Positions 1 to 9,037 of a stretch of DNA of 64,000 nucleotides are shown one piece after another. Within the stretch, counting starts at the first letter, position 1. Every line of letters starts with the position of its first letter. The position numbers and the translations under genes were made by a program. Origin of the DNA: an uncultured Pelagibacteraceae bacterium (GTDB lineage: Bacteria; Pseudomonadota; Alphaproteobacteria; Pelagibacterales; Pelagibacteraceae). Location of the stretch: the NCBI GenBank assembly GCA_902572515.1, contig CACGGJ010000003.1, positions 1 through 64,000 on the forward strand, in the 5' to 3' direction. Under the pieces are notes generated by a model that worked only from the letters and a program-made list of their open reading frames with translations, was not told where the DNA came from and did no database searches.

Positions 1-334
1 CTTCCTCAGGAAGTTTTCTCATTGGTGACCTTAATGGAAAAGCAAGATTTTCATAAACAGTATAATGAGGATAAAGAGAGTACTGTTGAAAAACAAAAGT
101 CACATCTCTTGAAGCAGGTTGATCATGAGTTATATTTTCATCATTAAATAATACATCTCCAGAATCAATTTTTTCTAAACCGGCTATACATCTAAGTGTT
201 GTAGTTTTTCCGGCACCAGATGGACCTAGTAATACAAAAAATTGACCATCTTCAATTGTGAGATTTATATCCTCCAAAGCTTTAATTTTTTTATTATAAG
301 TTTTAAATAATTTTTTTAATTCTACTTTTGCCAT
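1..334 (-). CDS. ABC transporter ATP-binding protein, CUT1/MalK type (3' part outside window)
   Basis: This is the N-terminal 111 residues of a nucleotide-binding subunit that would power sugar or polyol import at the cytoplasmic face of the inner membrane. Walker A (GPSGAGKTT) lies at about residues 37-45 and the Q-loop region (VFQQYSLYPH) at about 81-90. The rest runs off the window edge. The ATG overlaps the stop of the upstream ATPase gene (TAATG), so the two are translationally coupled. It is the last visible gene of a minus-strand operon with binding protein, two permeases, a small membrane protein and a second ATPase. Two different ATPases in one CUT1 operon resemble the GlpS/GlpT arrangement of glycerol-type transporters, which is a family-level hint only. 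Confidence 0.9.
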   Translation of the reverse strand, partial: MAKVELKKLFKTYNKKIKALEDINLTIEDGQFFVLLGPSGAGKTTTLRCIAGLEKIDSGDVLFNDENITHDQPASRDVTFVFQQYSLYPHYTVYENLAFPLRSPMRKLPEE

Positions 335-1416
335 TATTTTATAAACTCGCTGTTTAAAGATTTATCTGTTTCACCGTCAAAAATAATTATATTATTATTT
401 AATGGTTTAACCTGCACATTTTCATTCAATTTAGCGTTAACAGAAATATCTGTTTTAACTTTAATTTCACCTAAACTTGTTTTAATGGTAATTATTTTTC
501 TTGATCCTAAATACTCAACTCCAAAAACTGAACCTTTGAGACCTTCATTATTGCTAAGAGTTAAATTTTCTGGACGTATACCAAAGAAATTTTTACTTCC
601 TTTTGACTCTTCAAGTTGTTTGGGAATATTAAATTTAGTTCCTTCTATGTTTACAAAAGATTGATCTTTAGAAATTCCTTCATCAACTTCAAAAAAGTTC
701 ATACCTGGAGATCCTATAAATGAGGCTACAAATTTAGTTTTAGGTTTGTTATAAATAATGTTAGGCTCATCAGCTTGTAATATTTCACCACCGTCCATAA
801 CTGCAATTCGGTCAGCTAATGACATTGCTTCTAACTGATCATGAGTTACATAAACTGTAGTTGCCCCTATATCTAAATGTAGTTTTTTTAATTCTAGACA
901 CATTAATTCTCTAAATTCAGCATCCAAAGTTCCCAATGGTTCGTCCATTAAAAATGCTTTTGGTCTTCTAACTAGCGCTCTACCTAAAGCTACCCTTTGT
1001 CTATCTCCACCCGAAAGAGAGGAAATGTTAGAATTTAAAATATGATCGATTCTTAAAAGTTTTGCTGCTTCTTCAACTCTATTTTTGATATCACTTTTTT
1101 TATAACCTTGCATTTTTAGAGGAAATGATAAGTTGTTTCTTACATTCATGTGTGGATAGAGGGCAAATAATTGAAAAACAAAAGCAATATCTCTTTCTGA
1201 TGCTCTTAACATTCCAACCTCTTCATCTCCAAGATATATCTCACCAGATGTGGGTAATTCCAATCCTGCAATCATTCGAAGTGTTGTAGTCTTTCCACAA
1301 CCAGAGGGTCCAAGTAAAACAAAGAACTCTTTATCATTAATCGTTAAATTAGAATTTTTAACTGCAGTAAAATCACCAAATGATTTTTGTAAATTTACAA
1401 TTTTAATTTGAGACAT
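334..1416 (-). CDS. ABC transporter ATP-binding protein, CUT1/MalK type
   Basis: A 360-residue ATPase subunit of a sugar/polyol importer. Walker A GPSGCGKTT is at about 36-44, the signature LSGGDRQR at about 134-141 (the usual LSGGQ has D for Q), Walker B AFLMDEP at 154-160 and the switch histidine in VYVTHDQ near 190. A C-terminal TOBE-like domain of roughly 120 residues follows, as in MalK. It sits between the small membrane protein gene (1-bp gap) and the second ATPase gene (stop/start overlap). It presumably forms a heterodimer with that second ATPase. The substrate cannot be read from the ATPase. Confidence 0.93.
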   Translation of the reverse strand: MSQIKIVNLQKSFGDFTAVKNSNLTINDKEFFVLLGPSGCGKTTTLRMIAGLELPTSGEIYLGDEEVGMLRASERDIAFVFQLFALYPHMNVRNNLSFPLKMQGYKKSDIKNRVEEAAKLLRIDHILNSNISSLSGGDRQRVALGRALVRRPKAFLMDEPLGTLDAEFRELMCLELKKLHLDIGATTVYVTHDQLEAMSLADRIAVMDGGEILQADEPNIIYNKPKTKFVASFIGSPGMNFFEVDEGISKDQSFVNIEGTKFNIPKQLEESKGSKNFFGIRPENLTLSNNEGLKGSVFGVEYLGSRKIITIKTSLGEIKVKTDISVNAKLNENVQVKPLNNNIIIFDGETDKSLNSEFIK

Positions 1417-1417
1417 A

Positions 1418-1609
1418 TTAATCCGGAAAGTGACTTGTGATTATGAAACCTATAGTTCCTACTAAAATTACAATAAAGGAATAAGTAAACATCCACATTG
1501 CAAATGGTTGTAACAACATGAAAACTCCAATTAAAATTAATATTGTTGATAAGTTTTCCCAGTAAACTCTTCTAAATATTTTTCTCATTAATGACTTTTC
1601 TTCTTGCAT
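1418..1609 (-). CDS. small membrane protein of the CUT1 transporter operon
   Basis: A 63-residue protein with a charged N-terminus (MQEEKSLMRKIFRR) and two hydrophobic segments at about residues 19-36 and 39-57. I chose the ATG at 1609 because it overlaps the stop codon of the upstream permease (TAATG). A longer frame reaching 1723 would run into the permease gene and lacks hydrophobic or family features there. Small membrane proteins in the same position are known from glycerol-type CUT1 operons with two ATPases. I infer an accessory subunit but recognise no named domain with certainty. Confidence 0.75.
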   Translation of the reverse strand: MQEEKSLMRKIFRRVYWENLSTILILIGVFMLLQPFAMWMFTYSFIVILVGTIGFIITSHFPD

Positions 1610-2553
1610 TATTTTCTTACTGCTCCAAAGGTGATACCTCTTAAAAGATGTTTTCTTAAAATTATTGTAAAAATCATAACAGGTAATAGAAATAAAGTTG
1701 TTCCCGCGCCAATTGCTGGCCAATCAAGACCACCTTCACCAATGATTGTAGGAATAAATGGTGGAGCTGTTTGTGCATTGAATTGAGTTAGCAAAACAGC
1801 AAAAGCGTATTCATTCCATGAAAAAATCATACAAAAAATTGCCGTTGCAGCTATACCAGTCATTGCTTGTGGAAGAACAACTTTAAAGAAAGCTTGAAGT
1901 CTAGAATATCCATCGATCATAGCTGCTTCTTCATATTCTTTAGGAATTTCATCCATAAATCCTTTTAATAACCATACTGCTAAACTTAAGTTTACAACGG
2001 TATACAATATGATCATACCAAGGTGAGTATCCCCAAGACCTAATTTTCTATACATAATAAATATAGGAACAGCTACTGCTATTGGGGGAAACATTCTGGT
2101 CGAAAGAATAAAAAATAATAAATCATCTTTTAAAGGAACTCTAAACCTTGAAAATGCATATGCAGCCAATGCTCCTAAAAATACAGATGCAAAAGTTGAA
2201 CCAAAACCGATTATCATTGAATTTGAGTATCTGCCCAAAAATTTAGATGGTCCTGTTATAACCATCTCTCTACTTCTAACAAGTTCTTCATACCAATTAT
2301 CTGGGGGAGGTAATGAGTCAAGGTATTCTTGTGACTGTCTTGACCTATTTGTAAATAAGTTAACATATCCCTCTAGTGATGGTTCAAACAAAACTTCGGG
2401 TGGATATGAAATAGCACTATCAACATTTTTAAAACTTGTCATTACCATCCAAGATATTGGTATCAAAGTAATTACAGCGTAAACTATGATAATAGCAGCA
2501 GCCATTTTTTTTGAAAAAGACGAAGGTTCCAAATATGATCTAGAAGTATCCAT
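1609..2553 (-). CDS. ABC transporter permease, CUT1 (MalG type)
   Basis: A 314-residue inner-membrane permease with about six hydrophobic segments and the cytoplasmic EAA loop (EEAAMIDGYSRLQAFFKVVLPQA region, about residues 207-229) that docks on the ATPase. The start at 2553 (MDTSRSYLEP) overlaps the stop of the upstream permease as TGATG. A frame extending to 2658 merely reads into that gene. A large periplasmic loop with many charged and proline residues lies between the first two membrane segments. It pairs with the permease encoded just upstream. Confidence 0.93.
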   Translation of the reverse strand: MDTSRSYLEPSSFSKKMAAAIIIVYAVITLIPISWMVMTSFKNVDSAISYPPEVLFEPSLEGYVNLFTNRSRQSQEYLDSLPPPDNWYEELVRSREMVITGPSKFLGRYSNSMIIGFGSTFASVFLGALAAYAFSRFRVPLKDDLLFFILSTRMFPPIAVAVPIFIMYRKLGLGDTHLGMIILYTVVNLSLAVWLLKGFMDEIPKEYEEAAMIDGYSRLQAFFKVVLPQAMTGIAATAIFCMIFSWNEYAFAVLLTQFNAQTAPPFIPTIIGEGGLDWPAIGAGTTLFLLPVMIFTIILRKHLLRGITFGAVRK

Positions 2554-3452
2554 CAGCGTTCCTTTATTTTGTTCATTACTTTTACGTAGACATTTCCGAA
2601 ACCAAATATGGTAACAAAAAGAATAACAGCAAATGCGGAGCTGTAACCTGTTTTCCATTTTTCAAATGCTTCTCTTTTTAAGTTAATTGAAGCAAGCTCT
2701 GTTGCAGAGCCAGGACCACCAGAGGTTAGCTCAACAACCATGTCAAACATTTTGAAATTCTCAATCCCTCTAAAAAGCAGAGCTAATAATAAAAATGGTA
2801 AAACGGAAGGCAAAGTAATATATATAAATTGCTGCCATTTACTTGCTCTATCAACCTCTGCAGCTTCATATAAATAATTTGGAACAGATCTTAGACCAGC
2901 TAAGCAAATTAACATTGTAAAAGGTGTCCACATCCATGTATCAACAATAACAATAGCCCAAGGAGCAAGCGTACTTGAACCAATCATGTCAAAGCTTCCT
3001 AAATCATAGAAAAAATTAACCACGTAATTAAATAGACCTACTTGAGGATTATAAAGATAAGTCCAAAATACACCTACTACAGCAGGTGATAACATCATGG
3101 GCAAAACAATTAATGTGGTTAGTAGTTCATTACCTTTAAATTTCCTGTTAAGAAGTAAAGCTAAACCCAAACCTATAATTGCTTGGAGCAATAAAGTCCA
3201 AAACATAAAGCTTGCAGTAACTTGCATTTTTTCCCATATGGCTTCTTTATTAAGAACTTTAATATAATTTTTTAAACCAACAAACTGAGGTTCTCTTCCA
3301 ATTTTATTTGCGTAAAAATTTGTAAAAGACATTTTGATTGCATAGACCAATGGATAAATATTTATAGCCAGTAGCAGAAGTACGGTTGGTCCAATAAAAA
3401 GCCAACCTACAGCTTTATCAGAAAGTCCCTTGAATTTTTTTTTTACGCTCAT
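2553..3452 (-). CDS. ABC transporter permease, CUT1 (MalF type)
   Basis: A 299-residue inner-membrane permease. The first hydrophobic segment is at about residues 15-39. The EAA loop (EAAEVDRASKWQQFIYITLPSVLP region) lies near residues 195-218, followed by the SGGPG motif common in MalF-type partners of CUT1 systems. It is the first membrane-component gene after the binding protein. It is separated from it by a hairpin with a T-tract that should reduce its expression relative to the binding protein. No strong Shine-Dalgarno sequence precedes the ATG at 3452. Confidence 0.93.
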   Translation of the reverse strand: MSVKKKFKGLSDKAVGWLFIGPTVLLLLAINIYPLVYAIKMSFTNFYANKIGREPQFVGLKNYIKVLNKEAIWEKMQVTASFMFWTLLLQAIIGLGLALLLNRKFKGNELLTTLIVLPMMLSPAVVGVFWTYLYNPQVGLFNYVVNFFYDLGSFDMIGSSTLAPWAIVIVDTWMWTPFTMLICLAGLRSVPNYLYEAAEVDRASKWQQFIYITLPSVLPFLLLALLFRGIENFKMFDMVVELTSGGPGSATELASINLKREAFEKWKTGYSSAFAVILFVTIFGFGNVYVKVMNKIKER

Positions 3453-3463
3453 ATGAATTTTTT

Positions 3464-3492
3464 TATAAAAAAAGGGGAGGCTTGACCCCCCC
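3464..3492 (-). terminator. intrinsic terminator/attenuator between binding protein and permease genes
   Basis: On the minus strand seven G (3492-3486) pair with CCTCCCC (3480-3474, one G-T pair) around a five-base loop, followed directly by seven T. It lies 29 bp after the binding-protein stop and 22 bp before the permease start. It should let only part of transcription into the membrane components. Confidence 0.8.
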
Positions 3493-3520
3493 TAATTTTT
3501 AATTTTTTAAAGTATTAATG

Positions 3521-4825
3521 TTAAAGTTTTCCGTCTGCTTCGAATACTTCAACCCACTCTTCGATAATTTTATCTAGAGCGCCTTTAGCAGTTCCTTTTC
3601 CATTAACAACATAGTCATGAATTGCTTCTTGCATAGGAAGCATTAACTCTACGAAAGTTGGTTCTTGCCAAAAATCTTTGACAATTCCCATTGAGTCCAA
3701 GAATCCTTGTGCATAAACAGTTGATGTTGGAAATGATGGTGAATTTAAAACATCATTATGACATGAGTATCCACCTAGATCCCACCATTTTTGTTGTACA
3801 TCTGGTCTTGCAAACCATTTGATATATTCAAGAGCAAGATCTTGTTTGTCTGAGTATTTAACAACAGATATCCCTTGACCACCTAATGTTGCAGCTGCAA
3901 CATTTTGTTTTGGATTTGCAAAGAAGCCACTAACTCTTCCGTCACTATCTTCTTTAGAAACACCCGGCCAAAAAGCATACCAATTCATTTGGAATGCAAC
4001 TTGTCCTGATTTGTAAGCATCTAAGTTTGCAACCATGTAGGCATCAGAGTGTCCTGGAGGTGCGCAGTCTTCATATAACTTTCTGTAAAACTCAACTGCT
4101 TCTACAGCTTGTGGTGAATTGAAATATCCTTCCATATCGTATGGCTTGTTAGGATTTTCATATTCCATACCCCACGCATACATAGCAGCTGTAACACCCA
4201 TTGTTATACCTTCTGATCCACGCTCTGTGTTAATTGCAGCCCCATATCTTTTTTGACCATCAATTTCTCTTCCTTGGAAGAACTTACACATATCATGTAA
4301 TTGATTCCAGTTTGCTGGAACCCCTAGATCATATCCGTGTTTCTTTTTAAACTCAGATTTAAGTTCTGGTCTATCAAACCAGTCCTTTCTGTAAGCCCAA
4401 GCTAATGCATCTCCCATAGCAGGTAATGCATAATAGTTTTTACTACCTTTAGGCCAAGTTGAGTAGGCATAAACAGTAGCTGGTGAGAAATCACTCATTG
4501 AAATTCCCTCTTTATCAAAGAAGTCGTTCAACTTAACGTAATGTCCATATACTGCCCCAGCACCAATCCACTGAGAGTCACCTATTAAAAGGTCAAATGT
4601 TTTACCTTTGTTGTTAAGCTCATTTAACATACGGTCGGCAAAATTTGGCCAAGGCACAAACTCAAAATTAACTTCTATTCCAGTTTCTGCAGTAAATTCT
4701 TTAGTTAATTCTTGTAAAGCATTAGCAGGGTCCCAAGCGGCCCATCCTAAAGTAATAGATTTAGCGTTTGAATTTACAGAGAATGAAAATAGAGAAACAA
4801 ACAATAAAATCATTATTTTTTTCAT
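3521..4825 (-). CDS. extracellular solute-binding protein, CUT1 family
   Basis: A 434-residue periplasmic binding protein. An N-terminal signal peptide (MKKIMILLFVSLFSFSVNSNA) is followed by the typical start of a type-1 sugar-binding protein (TLGWAAWDPANALQELTKEF) and a PDVQQKWW-type C-terminal helix region. It is the first gene of the minus-strand operon and delivers the substrate to the permeases downstream. Aromatic richness (many Trp and Tyr) suits a sugar or polyol ligand. A divergent gene for a TIM-barrel isomerase and a Gfo/Idh dehydrogenase suggests that the ligand is a sugar or cyclitol. The ligand itself is not determined. Confidence 0.93.
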   Translation of the reverse strand: MKKIMILLFVSLFSFSVNSNAKSITLGWAAWDPANALQELTKEFTAETGIEVNFEFVPWPNFADRMLNELNNKGKTFDLLIGDSQWIGAGAVYGHYVKLNDFFDKEGISMSDFSPATVYAYSTWPKGSKNYYALPAMGDALAWAYRKDWFDRPELKSEFKKKHGYDLGVPANWNQLHDMCKFFQGREIDGQKRYGAAINTERGSEGITMGVTAAMYAWGMEYENPNKPYDMEGYFNSPQAVEAVEFYRKLYEDCAPPGHSDAYMVANLDAYKSGQVAFQMNWYAFWPGVSKEDSDGRVSGFFANPKQNVAAATLGGQGISVVKYSDKQDLALEYIKWFARPDVQQKWWDLGGYSCHNDVLNSPSFPTSTVYAQGFLDSMGIVKDFWQEPTFVELMLPMQEAIHDYVVNGKGTAKGALDKIIEEWVEVFEADGKL

Positions 4826-4943
4826 TTTATCTCCTCTTAGTTTATTTTTCTTAAGAATAGTCTACCCAAGATGAGTTGTGCCTGCTAGTATTTTTTTTAT
4901 ATAAAAAAAATTGTTGATAAACTTAAATAGAGGGGGGGAAATT

Positions 4944-5999
4944 ATGAACAATATAAAAGGCCCTGCAATTTTCCTAGCACAATTTGTAGGTGAAGATGCA
5001 CCGTTTAATTCCTTAGATAACATTTGTAAGTGGGCATCTTCTTTAGGTTACAAAGGTGTGCAAATTCCAAGTTGGGATGGTAGATTAATTGATTTAAAGA
5101 AAGCATCTAAAAGCAAAGATTATTGTGATGAAGTAAAAGGCATAACAAAAAAGCATAATCTCGAGATCACCGAACTATCAACGCATCTTCAAGGGCAATT
5201 GGTTGCAGTACATCCAGCATACGACACCGCATTTGATGGATTTGCCGCACCTGAAGTTAGAGGAAATCCAAAAGCAAGACAAGAGTGGGCAGTAAATCAA
5301 TTGATGATGGCAGCTAAGGCCTCAAAAAATCTTGGACTAGATAGGCATGTTACTTTTTCTGGAGCACTAGCTTGGCCTTATGTTTATCCTTGGCCACAAA
5401 GACCTGAAGGACTAATTGAAAACGCATTTAATGAACTTTCTAATCGATGGAAACCAATTCTTGATCAATTCGATCAAAATGGAGTTGATCTTTGTTATGA
5501 GATACACCCAGGTGAGGATCTTCACGATGGTATCACATTTGAAATGTTTTTAGAAAAAGTTGGTAATCATAAAAGATGTAATATGCTTTATGATCCTAGT
5601 CATTATGTTTTACAGAATTTAGATTACTTGGCTCATATAGATATTTATCATGAAAAAATAAAAATGTTTCATGTTAAAGATGCAGAGTTAAATCCTACTG
5701 GAAAACAAGGGGTGTATGGTGGTTTCCAACCTTGGGTTAACAGAGCAGGTCGATTTAGATCTCTTGGCGATGGACAGGTAGATTTTAAATCAATCTTTTC
5801 AAAGTTTACCACTTATGGTTATGATGGTTGGGCAGTTCTAGAATGGGAGTGTTGTCTTAAACACCCAGAAGATGGAGCAAGAGAAGGTGCTGAATTTATC
5901 AAAAATCATATTATTAACACCACAGAAAAAGCATTTGATGATTTTGCAGGAAGTGGTGCTGATATTGAAGCAAATAAAAAAATGCTGGGTATAAATTAG
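4944..5999 (+). CDS. TIM-barrel sugar phosphate isomerase/epimerase (AP endonuclease 2 fold)
   Basis: A 351-residue xylose-isomerase-like TIM-barrel protein. Metal-ligand type residues are visible in CYEIHPGEDLHDG (Glu/His), NMLYDPSHYVLQ (Asp/His), KMFHVKDAEL (His, Asp) and AVLEWECC (Glu). The start at 4944 follows a strong G-rich Shine-Dalgarno sequence (seven G at 4932-4938). An upstream in-frame TTG at 4911 is less likely. Its stop overlaps the GTG start of the next gene, a Gfo/Idh dehydrogenase. Such pairs are common in cyclitol and keto-sugar pathways (IolE/IolG-like), but the substrate is unknown. It is divergent from the CUT1 operon. Confidence 0.88.
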   Translation: MNNIKGPAIFLAQFVGEDAPFNSLDNICKWASSLGYKGVQIPSWDGRLIDLKKASKSKDYCDEVKGITKKHNLEITELSTHLQGQLVAVHPAYDTAFDGFAAPEVRGNPKARQEWAVNQLMMAAKASKNLGLDRHVTFSGALAWPYVYPWPQRPEGLIENAFNELSNRWKPILDQFDQNGVDLCYEIHPGEDLHDGITFEMFLEKVGNHKRCNMLYDPSHYVLQNLDYLAHIDIYHEKIKMFHVKDAELNPTGKQGVYGGFQPWVNRAGRFRSLGDGQVDFKSIFSKFTTYGYDGWAVLEWECCLKHPEDGAREGAEFIKNHIINTTEKAFDDFAGSGADIEANKKMLGIN

Positions 6000-7150
6000 T
6001 GCAAAGAAAAATCCGTATTGGAATGGTCGGTGGAGGAGAAGGCGCTTTTATTGGAGGTGTTCACAGAATAGCCCTAAGACTTGATGGTCATTACGAATTA
6101 GTAGCAGGATGTTTTTCATCTAATTTTGACAACTCAAAAGAAACTGGAAGAAAACTTGGATTGTCAAAAGAACGTATCTATGAAACTTATCAAGAAATGG
6201 CTGAAAAAGAGTCTACCCGTTCCGATGGGATAGATGTTGTTTCTATAGTAACTCCTAATCACCTACATGTGCCAGTGGCAAAAATTTTTGCGGAAAAAGG
6301 CATTCACATTATTTGTGATAAGCCTCTTGCTTTTTCAAGTGAAGAAGCAAACTCTCTTAAAGATATCATAGAAAATAAAAAGATAATTTTTGCCTTAACA
6401 CATAATTATACAGGATATCCAATGGTAAGACATGCAAGATCTATGGTTAAAGAAGGTGATCTTGGAAAAATAAGAGTTATACAAGCAGAATACCCTCAAG
6501 ATTGGTTAACTACGAAAGCTGAGGATACTGGTTTAAAACAAGCTGAGTGGAGAACTGATCCTAAAAGATCTGGAGGAGGAGGTTGCATAGGAGATATTGG
6601 AACTCATGCATTTAATCTTATCAGATTTATAACTGAGTTAGAATTGGATGAGCTATCAGCTGACATTCATACTTTTGTGAAAGGTCGAAAACTAGATGAT
6701 AATGCACAAATCATGCTTAGATTTAAAGGTGGTGCAAAAGGGGCAATATGGTCTAGTCAAGTTGCAGTTGGAAATGAAAATAATCTCAAAATAAGAGTGT
6801 ATGGTGAAAATGGTGGTTTAGAGTGGAAACAAGAAGATCCAAATTATTTGTATTTTACAAAATTTGGAAAACCCACTGAAAAAATAACAAGAGGTAGCGG
6901 TAGCGCAAACAAAGAAGCTAATGACGTTACAAGAATTCCACCAGGTCATCCCGAGGGATATTTGGAAGGTTTTGCAAATATTTATACCGATGTTTCCAAA
7001 AGATTAAATGCTCAAATATACAATGAAAAATATAACGAGCTAGATGACTGTTACCCAACTATTTATGATGGTGTTGAAGGGATGAAGTTTATAGAGACTG
7101 TTTTAAATTCTAGTAAAAATAACAGTAAATGGACTCAGTTTAATAATTAA
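5999..7150 (+). CDS. Gfo/Idh/MocA family NAD(P)-dependent oxidoreductase
   Basis: A 383-residue dehydrogenase. The N-terminal Rossmann motif is GMVGGGEGAF at about residues 8-17, the family EKP motif appears as DKPLAF near 105-110, and the C-terminal alpha/beta substrate domain contains GGGGCIGDIGTHAFNL. I use the GTG start at 5999, which overlaps the TAG of the upstream gene (TAGTG), so translation is coupled. It probably oxidises the hydroxyl of a sugar or cyclitol in the same pathway as the TIM-barrel protein. The exact substrate is not visible. Confidence 0.9.
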   Translation: MQRKIRIGMVGGGEGAFIGGVHRIALRLDGHYELVAGCFSSNFDNSKETGRKLGLSKERIYETYQEMAEKESTRSDGIDVVSIVTPNHLHVPVAKIFAEKGIHIICDKPLAFSSEEANSLKDIIENKKIIFALTHNYTGYPMVRHARSMVKEGDLGKIRVIQAEYPQDWLTTKAEDTGLKQAEWRTDPKRSGGGGCIGDIGTHAFNLIRFITELELDELSADIHTFVKGRKLDDNAQIMLRFKGGAKGAIWSSQVAVGNENNLKIRVYGENGGLEWKQEDPNYLYFTKFGKPTEKITRGSGSANKEANDVTRIPPGHPEGYLEGFANIYTDVSKRLNAQIYNEKYNELDDCYPTIYDGVEGMKFIETVLNSSKNNSKWTQFNN

Positions 7151-7152
7151 AA

Positions 7153-8136
7153 TTAAATTAATTTTGATAAGTCTCTTCTATTTGTTTTAAATGTAGGTAA
7201 TGGGTATTTAAAAGCATATTTTCTTGGAATACATTTTTCTTTAGCTTTTTCCCAGAGAGCTAGCCATTGTTTAAAATTTTTAATTTTAAGATTTTTTTTA
7301 TTTTTACTTCTAACATAAAAATTGGGAAGGGGCTCTCTTCCAGATGGTTGTCCAGCAACATTATATCTTAGATCAGCACTTATTCTAAAATCATCTGATC
7401 TATTTGGCAAAGAGCAGTGTATTGAATGTTTGTGCAGAAGTATCAGATCACCAATGTTCGCTTCTAAATAAATATGCTTCATATCATCTAATAATTCACT
7501 ATTTTTTAATTCTACTTGTCCTCTGTATCCTGATATGTGATTTAGTAATCCCATTTTATTGATCTTTTTAACAGTAATCATACATCCATTTTTTTTGGTA
7601 GTTTTAGTAAAAGGAATCCATACAGTAACCATGTCAGTTAATTTTTGTCCTCTTGTATTTAATACAGCTGCATCCTGATGCCAAGGTGTTCTTCCACTCA
7701 GACCATCATGAATTGATCCTTTTGGTAATTTTTTTTCAGGTTGTTTAATTCTAGTATTTTGAACAGGGTTAGACATTATTTCTTTACCTAAAATTTTTTC
7801 TACAACATCCAAAATTTTTTTATTAGTAATTAAATTCCACAATGATTGGGTTGCAAAATAATCGCTATCTCGCTTTACATGATCTCTTGGTAATCTTGTA
7901 TTAAAATATTGATCAAGATCATAAATATTAAGGTTTGAAATATATGAATATTTTTTTTTAAAATCTAAGTTAAGAATTTTTTTGATCTCTCTTTTTTTTG
8001 CATATTTTTGTATAAGACAGTCCATTACAAATTCCATATCATTAAGAATTGGTTTTAAATCTCTGTTAAAGTTAAGTACATTTTTGACGATTAGATAACC
8101 GTTCTCGTATAGTTTTTTTTGAAGACTATTTGTCAT
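7153..8136 (-). CDS. phytanoyl-CoA dioxygenase (PhyH) family Fe(II)/2-oxoglutarate oxygenase
   Basis: A 327-residue non-heme iron oxygenase. The proximal HxD iron site appears in TPWHQDAAVLN. The distal histidine is in HKHSIHCSLPNRS, with the 2-oxoglutarate-binding arginine shortly after it (RISADLRYN). The protein ends convergently 2 bp from the Gfo/Idh gene. It is followed upstream on the same strand by another 2-oxoglutarate oxygenase and a PanE-like reductase. Members hydroxylate small molecules such as ectoine, alkyl phosphonates or acyl chains. Nothing here fixes the substrate. Confidence 0.85.
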   Translation of the reverse strand: MTNSLQKKLYENGYLIVKNVLNFNRDLKPILNDMEFVMDCLIQKYAKKREIKKILNLDFKKKYSYISNLNIYDLDQYFNTRLPRDHVKRDSDYFATQSLWNLITNKKILDVVEKILGKEIMSNPVQNTRIKQPEKKLPKGSIHDGLSGRTPWHQDAAVLNTRGQKLTDMVTVWIPFTKTTKKNGCMITVKKINKMGLLNHISGYRGQVELKNSELLDDMKHIYLEANIGDLILLHKHSIHCSLPNRSDDFRISADLRYNVAGQPSGREPLPNFYVRSKNKKNLKIKNFKQWLALWEKAKEKCIPRKYAFKYPLPTFKTNRRDLSKLI

Positions 8137-8167
8137 AACTAAAATTTATTTTATCATTTAGATAATT

Positions 8168-9037
8168 TCAATGTTTTGGTGCTGTGGTTAAATAGTTTGC
8201 ATCATGGAAAGAAGTTAGCATTCTTTTTTTTGTACTAATTATATGTGGATAATATGAGACACTTTTGTAATTCCATATAACTGGTTTATTTAATGCATAA
8301 CTACCATAAATGAAAAAACGTTTTGGGCAATTTCTCTCAATAAACCGCTTAACTCCATGATAGGAATTTGGAGTAGATTGAAAAAAAACAACAGTTCCTT
8401 TTTTGGGAGTAAAAGATTTGACTACTTCAAGCTCACTTATTTTCGGAAATCTTCTAAAACTTTTTCTTAAATTTTTTTTTGCTTTTTTTCTATAGATAGT
8501 AAGAGAGCCGCCATTTTTTTTTGGTATGTCTGTTAAATAAATTAAGAAATTATATAATCTAGTTATATCATCCCTATGAGGTCTTAATCTATATCCTCCT
8601 TTTGATACTGAAAAGTCTATATCTAAATTTACTTTAGGATTAGTGTAATTGTTTCCCAGTATTTTTTTTAATTCAGTAGAGTTTAATTTTTTTTTAATAG
8701 TGAACTTTTTAGGATTAAATGATTTTGGTTTATGTAAATTTATCCATGATCCATCTTTAAAATTTTTTGTAAAAAGATTTTCAATTTTTTTGTAAAAAGA
8801 CTTGCTATTAAATAGTTTAAAAAGCTTTGCAGAGTTTATTGAATTTTTTATATATAAATTAAAATTTTTTGAGCCTTTATTAATTCTGCTTCTACCTCCC
8901 ATAATCATATCATCAAATGATTTTGAGTTACTGATCTCTTTAATTAATAAATTACAGATATTTTTTGAAACAACGTTGTCTCCAACTAAAACAGGAAAGT
9001 TACTTTTGATTTTTTTTAATTTATTTGTACTGAGCAT
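8168..9037 (-). CDS. 2-oxoglutarate/Fe(II)-dependent oxygenase (prolyl-hydroxylase-like)
   Basis: A 289-residue, very lysine-rich protein with a double-stranded beta-helix oxygenase signature. It has HRDD (HxD iron site) in the LRPHRDDITRLYN segment, then the GGSLTIYRK strand, and a distal histidine plus basic residue in NSYHGVKRF. Together with the neighbouring PhyH-family gene it makes two different iron/2-oxoglutarate oxygenases side by side. The gene starts directly after the stop of the PanE-like gene with no spacer. The substrate is unknown. Confidence 0.75.
   Translation of the reverse strand: MLSTNKLKKIKSNFPVLVGDNVVSKNICNLLIKEISNSKSFDDMIMGGRSRINKGSKNFNLYIKNSINSAKLFKLFNSKSFYKKIENLFTKNFKDGSWINLHKPKSFNPKKFTIKKKLNSTELKKILGNNYTNPKVNLDIDFSVSKGGYRLRPHRDDITRLYNFLIYLTDIPKKNGGSLTIYRKKAKKNLRKSFRRFPKISELEVVKSFTPKKGTVVFFQSTPNSYHGVKRFIERNCPKRFFIYGSYALNKPVIWNYKSVSYYPHIISTKKRMLTSFHDANYLTTAPKH

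Noticed and set aside
1610-1723. Longer start for the small membrane protein of the first ABC operon
   Set aside because: The extension lies inside the permease gene on the same strand; the TAATG overlap at 1609 fits the rest of the operon.
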